The translations under genes and the position numbers were made by a program. 64,000 nucleotides of DNA from Deltaproteobacteria bacterium UBA2409. Lineage in GTDB: Bacteria; Bdellovibrionota_C; UBA2361; DDRT01. The notes under the pieces were generated by a model. The model worked only from the letters and a program-made list of their open reading frames with translations. It was not told the DNA's origin and searched no databases. Positions 59,679 through 64,000 of the stretch are shown piece after piece; position 1 is the first letter of the stretch; every line of letters starts with the position of its first letter. The stretch is taken from positions 14,694-78,693 of the forward strand of contig DDRT01000013.1 of assembly GCA_002343185.1 (NCBI GenBank), read 5' to 3'.

Positions 59679-61907
59679 ATGAGAATCTTATCTACTCTTT
59701 TGTTAATTGCTTCACTTGCAGTTGCCGATACTGAACCTAATAACACAACTTTAGAAGCAAATTTTGTAGATCTTAGTACTCCTAAAAGAATAAGAGGAAG
59801 TGTATTCCCTAATGCAGATATAGATATTTACTCATTTGATGCTACCGCTGGAAACAGACTATCTGCAGCCACCATGACATCATTTTCTGCGAGCGGTTCA
59901 ACAGATTCTGTTTTGACCGTTTATTTGCCTGATGGAGTTACTGTACTTGAATCAGATGATAATGATGGAGCCTTTGGTCCAAATGCTTCTTCAATCAGTG
60001 GACTGACCCTTCCCGTCACAGGTAGATATTTTATTGAAGTTAAGCATTTATCCCTAACTAATACTCTTAGGCCATATGATCTTTATTTAAATAGATTTGG
60101 GGGATTTTCCCAATCAGAATCAGAACCTAATAATACTGTTCCAGTTCCTTTATTTACTCATGTATCAGGAGTTGTAAACGATCCGAGCGATGTCGATCTT
60201 TTTTCACTCACTCTAAATGCTGGGGATACTGTTTTTCTTTCACTCGATCTTGACCCTGAAAGGAATAGTGTAACCTTCGATGGTAGAATCGGATTTAAGC
60301 CAGCGGACACCGTGCTGGCTCCAAATGATGGTAATATAACAAGCCCTAACTCAGAGGCATTATTTTACACTGTACAGGATGGTGGCACATACACCATTTC
60401 AGTTGACTCAGTTGGAGGTACTGGAAATCCGAATGCAACTTACAGATTAAGTTATGCTGTATTCCCACAATCTGATAGTTCGGAATGTATCACATCTGTT
60501 AATAGCTCTGGATTAGCCCTTCCTACTGGTCCAGCAGCAGTTGAGCAGTCGATTAATGTTACTAATGCGCCAAGAGTTGGAAAACTTAAGGTAGGATTCG
60601 ATCTAACTCACAACTTCTTATCTGATCTTGATGTAACATTAGTTTCTCCGGAAGGAGCAGAAATTGCCTTATTCACAGACATTGGTCCTATTACATCTTC
60701 AAATCAGGCCTTTTCATTTATTTTGGATGATAATGGAGCGATCCCCGCAAATTCTTTCTCCTCAATAAAAAATGCAATATTAACCCCAGAGCTAAATTCA
60801 AGGCTCGAGTGGTTTAATGGTTCTAATCCTAATGGGGTATGGACATTGAAGATTAAAGATGATGCAACCGGGGATGGAGGCCAGCTAAATTCATGGTCAA
60901 TTGAAATATGTCCGCAAGATCCTGTATGTCCAGAAGGTCATATACCGTCTGTTATCTATTCAGAAGATTTTGAATCAAATGATGGTGGGTACACTCACAC
61001 AGGTGTTCAGGACGAATGGGAGTATGGCCTTCCATCTGGAACTCCGATAGCAAGTTGCAATTCAGGAAGTAATTGCTGGGCAACTGACTTAGATGGCACC
61101 TATAATGCTAGTGCTAATCAAAGTTTAAAATCACCTTCAATAAACCTTGCAGGTGTTGTTCCACCAGTTGTTTTAAGCTTTGCTCAAAAATACAACATCG
61201 AGAGCGCATCCTTTGACAAGTACACTGTAAGTGCTTTAGAGGTCGGCAACCCAAGTTTGAATGTACCAGCCTTCACATGGACTGGTGCAACTATGACTGC
61301 GACGATAGGTAATCCTGCTCAAACGATCCAGGAGAGTTCCACATGGGGAGAGTTTCATACTGATATTAGTCCTCTTGCTGGAAAGCTAACTGAGCTTGAG
61401 TTTAAATTAATAAGTGATTCTACAGTTCAGCTTTATGGAGTCGCGATTGATGATGTGAGAGTTACTGCATGTCTTATCGATTCTGATCTCGATGGAGTAC
61501 CGGATCAGAATGATGGATGTCCGTTTGATCCATCAAAAAATGCTCCACTAATTTGCGGATGTGGGGTGGCTGATTCTGATATTAATTCTAATGGAATTTT
61601 TGATTGTAAAGTCAATGATGAGTTAAAACTGTTACTTAAGAGTACAAAGAAAACTCTTAAAAAAGTTACACTATCTTCAACGAAAAGACAGCGTAAGAAG
61701 TTTAAAGCAGCAAGTAATAAGGCTCATCAGTATGGTACTTCTGTTCAAGGATCTCTAAGTGTTAGTAGTGGGTTTAATATTACTAGCAGCTTAAAGAGTG
61801 TTAAATCGCTCTCAAAAAAGGTACTTAAACTGGATCCAGCTAATTTTGATAGCTCAAAACGTAAGCTCAATTCTAGACTTAAGAAGTTTATGAATGCTTT
61901 AGGGTAA
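59679..61907 (+). CDS. Large secreted protein with PPC, P-domain and shared C-terminal module
   Basis: A signal peptide (MRILSTLLLIASLAVAD) precedes two pre-peptidase C-terminal domains (TEPNNTTLEANFVDL; SEPNNTVPVPLFTH), a proprotein convertase P domain at ~285-410 (HNFLSDLDVTLVSPEGAEI, NPNGVWTLKIKDDATGDGG), a MAM-like segment (YSEDFESNDGGYTHTG) and a cysteine-containing calcium repeat (DGCPFDPSKN, CGCGVADSD). The last ~110 residues are Lys-rich. No protease catalytic domain is present. TTGACA at 59600 and TATAAT at 59629 lie upstream, but 23 nt apart. Confidence 0.82.
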   Translation: MRILSTLLLIASLAVADTEPNNTTLEANFVDLSTPKRIRGSVFPNADIDIYSFDATAGNRLSAATMTSFSASGSTDSVLTVYLPDGVTVLESDDNDGAFGPNASSISGLTLPVTGRYFIEVKHLSLTNTLRPYDLYLNRFGGFSQSESEPNNTVPVPLFTHVSGVVNDPSDVDLFSLTLNAGDTVFLSLDLDPERNSVTFDGRIGFKPADTVLAPNDGNITSPNSEALFYTVQDGGTYTISVDSVGGTGNPNATYRLSYAVFPQSDSSECITSVNSSGLALPTGPAAVEQSINVTNAPRVGKLKVGFDLTHNFLSDLDVTLVSPEGAEIALFTDIGPITSSNQAFSFILDDNGAIPANSFSSIKNAILTPELNSRLEWFNGSNPNGVWTLKIKDDATGDGGQLNSWSIEICPQDPVCPEGHIPSVIYSEDFESNDGGYTHTGVQDEWEYGLPSGTPIASCNSGSNCWATDLDGTYNASANQSLKSPSINLAGVVPPVVLSFAQKYNIESASFDKYTVSALEVGNPSLNVPAFTWTGATMTATIGNPAQTIQESSTWGEFHTDISPLAGKLTELEFKLISDSTVQLYGVAIDDVRVTACLIDSDLDGVPDQNDGCPFDPSKNAPLICGCGVADSDINSNGIFDCKVNDELKLLLKSTKKTLKKVTLSSTKRQRKKFKAASNKAHQYGTSVQGSLSVSSGFNITSSLKSVKSLSKKVLKLDPANFDSSKRKLNSRLKKFMNALG

Positions 61908-62013
61908 CTTTTATCTAGTGATTTCAAAGTTTTAGATGCAATAGATCACTATAGTCCAGCATTTTTGTTTAAAAACGTAGGATACTCATACAGAACGTGA
62001 TAAAAAGCAGGAC

Positions 62014-63198
62014 ATGAAAAAACTACTAGCCATTCTGTTTCTAGCTAATGTCTCTTTCTCTCAGCTTCTTGTTGGGGTTGATGATTCCGCTGTGCCAATC
62101 TACTGGATTAATACCTCGAATGGTATAGCAACACCTTTGCCTGTAGGAACTCAAGTTTGGGGTCTTGCATATGATGGCGATATTAATCTTGTTTATTGGA
62201 ATCAAGGTGCAATCCTTTATCGTTCCCCCTTTACTATTCCACTTGTTCCTGATTCGTTAGGTGAGATGGTTCTGACTGGCACCTCGACTACACAATCGAT
62301 GGTTGCACTTGCCTATCATGGAGGAAAACTCTACGGAACAAAGAATATCGCTAACGAAGGGATATATGAGATTAATCCTGCTACTGCTGAAGTAACTCTA
62401 GTTCTGGACTACGCAGATCCAGATTATGATTTTGGTGGGCTTGATTTTGATCCTGTTACTGGAAAACTTTATGCAACAAATGATGATACAACCCCTCATG
62501 GCTCAGGTATTTTTGAGATAAATCTTACTACTCAAGCTATAACTAAAGTAGCTGATTACCCAGCAGGTCAATCTGATATTGATGGTTTTGCTGCTTATAA
62601 TGGTATAGGTTATTTGATTGTCGACGAGCCGGGAGATTTCTTTGTATATGACTTAGTTAGTGGCTCACAGGTAAGTACACTTCCATCTCCTTTTACAACG
62701 TCGGAGGTTTTCTCTGGTGGAACATTTATTCCCGATGATGACCGAGACTTTGCTCCAAATAACTTTGATGGATGTCCAATAGATGGGTCTAAGGTGGCTC
62801 CTGGAGTTTGTGGGTGTGGACAGGTTGAGGATCTTACCGATTCCAACCTTAATCTTATTCCAGACTGCAAAGTGGGAGAAGAGTTAAAGTTCACTGCAGG
62901 TAATATGCGAGCACAACTCAGGAAAGTTAAAAAACTTCCTGACACTGCCACTAGCAATCAAAGACGTAAGGTTAGGAAAGCAAGATCAGCTGTGAAAAAA
63001 TATTTAGCAGAGATTGAAACAAGAATAGCAAATGATGGCACAAAAGTTTCAGTAACTAACTCTTCAATCTTCGCTCTAGGTCTTGAGCTTTCTGAGAAAG
63101 TTAAGAAAGGTATCAAGGTTAATAAAGCCAGATTCAGAAAGAATAAAAAAGCAGCTATCAGCAATATTGATAGTTTTATTGGTAGTATTACTAACTGA
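62014..63198 (+). CDS. Secreted beta-propeller-like protein with shared C-terminal module
   Basis: A signal peptide (MKKLLAILFLANVSFSQ) is followed by ~230 residues of repeating strands (VWGLAYDGDINLVYW, VALAYHGGKLYGTKN, GGLDFDPVTGKLYATND) suggesting a propeller. The C-terminal ~150 residues repeat the neighbour's module: FDGCPIDGSKVAPGVCGCG, DSNLNLIPDCKVGEELK, then a Lys/Arg-rich helical tail (SNQRRKVRKARSAVKKYL). The two genes are adjacent on the same strand, 106 nt apart, and probably arose by module sharing. Confidence 0.78.
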   Translation: MKKLLAILFLANVSFSQLLVGVDDSAVPIYWINTSNGIATPLPVGTQVWGLAYDGDINLVYWNQGAILYRSPFTIPLVPDSLGEMVLTGTSTTQSMVALAYHGGKLYGTKNIANEGIYEINPATAEVTLVLDYADPDYDFGGLDFDPVTGKLYATNDDTTPHGSGIFEINLTTQAITKVADYPAGQSDIDGFAAYNGIGYLIVDEPGDFFVYDLVSGSQVSTLPSPFTTSEVFSGGTFIPDDDRDFAPNNFDGCPIDGSKVAPGVCGCGQVEDLTDSNLNLIPDCKVGEELKFTAGNMRAQLRKVKKLPDTATSNQRRKVRKARSAVKKYLAEIETRIANDGTKVSVTNSSIFALGLELSEKVKKGIKVNKARFRKNKKAAISNIDSFIGSITN

Positions 63199-63217
63199 TA
63201 GGGTGATTTGAATTTTT

Positions 63218-63307
63218 TGCCTGGACTGGTTTTAACCAGTCCTTAACTCTGTTGTTGCGTTACCTACTATCCTAGAGAAGCTAAGGTCAGTCTGAAGACT
63301 GACCAGG
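63218..63307. repeat. Composite palindromic repeat with two perfect hairpins
   Basis: TGCCTGG (63218-63224) opens the element, GGACTGGTT-TT-AACCAGTCC (63223-63242) follows, then a ~42-nt spacer, then GGTCAGTCT-GA-AGACTGACC (63285-63304) and a closing CCAGG. The first hairpin repeats the split arms after dnaJ (27951-28000), the second repeats 43543-43562. It lies between convergent genes. Confidence 0.9.
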
Positions 63308-63323
63308 AATGAATTTCAGTATC

Positions 63324-63740
63324 CTAATGCTTCTTAAGTCGATGTACTACAGCCAGACACTCATCCATAACTACTTCAATCCCATGTTCTTCAGCCTTCT
63401 TCTTTGCTGGTTCATGTATCACCCCAAGTTGAAGCCAGATTCGCTTAATTCCTAGTTTTATAGCTTCATCAACTATCTCTGGGACAAATTCAGGGTTCCT
63501 GAAAACATTAATAAGATCAATTTTTTCTGGCACCTCAGACAATGAAGCATAAGACTTAAGACCTTTCCAGTTATCTAACTTAGGATTAATTGGGATGATT
63601 CTGAAATATCTAGAGAGATACTCAGCAACCCCGTAACTGGGCCTATCCTGGTTATCTGAAAGGCCTACTATTGCAATTGTTCTAATATCTTCAAAGGTCA
63701 TACTTAAATCAATTATTGATTTTACTATATGATCTCTCAT
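63324..63740 (-). CDS. CoA-binding domain protein (YccU-like)
   Basis: The 138-residue protein is a stand-alone CoA-binding Rossmann domain: IRTIAIVGLSDNQDRPSYGVAEYLSRYFRIIPINP, LINVFRNPEFVPEIVDEAIKLGIKRIWLQLGV and a final VVMDECLAVVHR. This matches YccU-type proteins, whose role is not settled. Length is typical. The ATG at 63740 is divergent from the gene that runs off the window. Confidence 0.9.
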   Translation of the reverse strand: MRDHIVKSIIDLSMTFEDIRTIAIVGLSDNQDRPSYGVAEYLSRYFRIIPINPKLDNWKGLKSYASLSEVPEKIDLINVFRNPEFVPEIVDEAIKLGIKRIWLQLGVIHEPAKKKAEEHGIEVVMDECLAVVHRLKKH

Positions 63741-63784
63741 GCGAGATTAGGAATTAGTAATTTGGTATATTACCTCTAAGCCTT

Positions 63785-64000
63785 ATGATATCTGAATTGC
63801 TGCTTCCAGAGATCTACCCTAACGGGGTTAGTTTAAAAAGATTTCAAGATGAGCTTAGTCTTATTCGACTTAGAGGGGCTAGAGTTGGTCGGGAGCTTAC
63901 GGAACAGAAGTTCAACGAAATGTTTGATCCTTCAAGGCCAACTTTAGGATTTGGGCCAGGCTCAATTTGTGGGCAGTCACTTATTGCCGTAGCTGCCCAA
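63785..64000 (+). CDS. N-terminal part of a gene cut by the window edge
   Basis: An open frame starts with ATG at 63785 and runs 72 codons without a stop to the window end. It begins MISELLLPEIYPNGVSLKRF and includes LIRLRGARVGRELTEQKF and TLGFGPGSICGQS. No family is recognised. Codon use looks like that of its neighbours. TATATT lies 13 nt upstream, with no clear ribosome site. Confidence 0.65.
   Translation, partial: MISELLLPEIYPNGVSLKRFQDELSLIRLRGARVGRELTEQKFNEMFDPSRPTLGFGPGSICGQSLIAVAAQ

Overview
The window is a densely coded stretch of a Gram-negative bacterial chromosome. LpxD (lipid A synthesis), a lipoprotein and several secreted proteins point to an outer membrane; fliK-flgD-flgE indicate a flagellum; complex I subunits, pyruvate dehydrogenase E1, methylcrotonyl-CoA carboxylase, acyl-CoA dehydrogenases and proline catabolism suggest an aerobic heterotroph that uses amino acids and organic acids. 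The sequence is AT-rich throughout, apart from one small GC-richer gene near 12.2-12.5 kb. The full-length single-chain PurL, the hook genes and the calcium-binding repeat proteins would fit a deltaproteobacteria-like or Bdellovibrionota-like lineage, but no marker here fixes the taxonomy and that placement is a guess.

Layout. 0-12 kb: pdhA-pdhB on the minus strand; a RuvC-fold nuclease coupled to a secreted DNase I-fold protein; thrS-purL; an unusual lipoprotein with lpxD; terC. 12-16.7 kb: a minus-strand block with a HelD-like helicase, an unrecognised 712-residue protein, a proline-rich peptide and a small membrane protein framed by inverted repeats. 16.8-22.1 kb: nuoCDEFG. 22-28 kb: membrane genes, recO and grpE-dnaK-dnaJ. 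28.1-28.4 kb: a Met(CAU) tRNA whose 3' end is duplicated 171 bp downstream. 28.4-36 kb: a PerM-like permease, secreted proteins, fliK-flgD-flgE and meaB. 36-42 kb: a metal P-type ATPase, acyl-CoA dehydrogenases, a SufT-like protein, sppA and proC. 42-48 kb: orphan genes, a hybrid histidine kinase, a response regulator, a phosphopantetheinyl transferase, map and an EVE protein. 48-54 kb: methylcrotonyl-CoA carboxylase-type subunits followed by split proline dehydrogenase and P5C dehydrogenase. 54-64 kb: two large orphan proteins, a glycosyltransferase-methyltransferase fusion, a short trigger-factor-like chaperone, two secreted proteins sharing a C-terminal module, a CoA-binding protein and the start of a gene cut by the window edge.

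Metabolic links. The acyl-CoA dehydrogenase at 38-39 kb carries its catalytic glutamate in the isovaleryl/long-chain position. With the MccA/MccB pair this could form part of leucine degradation. MeaB implies a methylmalonyl-CoA mutase elsewhere. Proline synthesis (proC) and proline oxidation are both present. Electrons from these routes could enter complex I.

The most unusual material is non-coding. Nearly every gap between genes carries tight perfect hairpins. Many belong to a modular family built from GGTCAGGCC/GGCCTGACC arms, a CCAGGCA-GCTAGC-TGCCTGG core and other hairpin modules, and these lie preferentially between convergent genes. One copy (22930-23064) can be drawn as a closed outer stem enclosing three hairpins. 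Several genes also have a -10-like hexamer 6-10 nt before the start codon and no Shine-Dalgarno sequence, suggesting leaderless or very short-leader mRNAs. No gene-free stretch exceeds 300 bases. I see no CRISPR array, insertion sequence transposase or rRNA.
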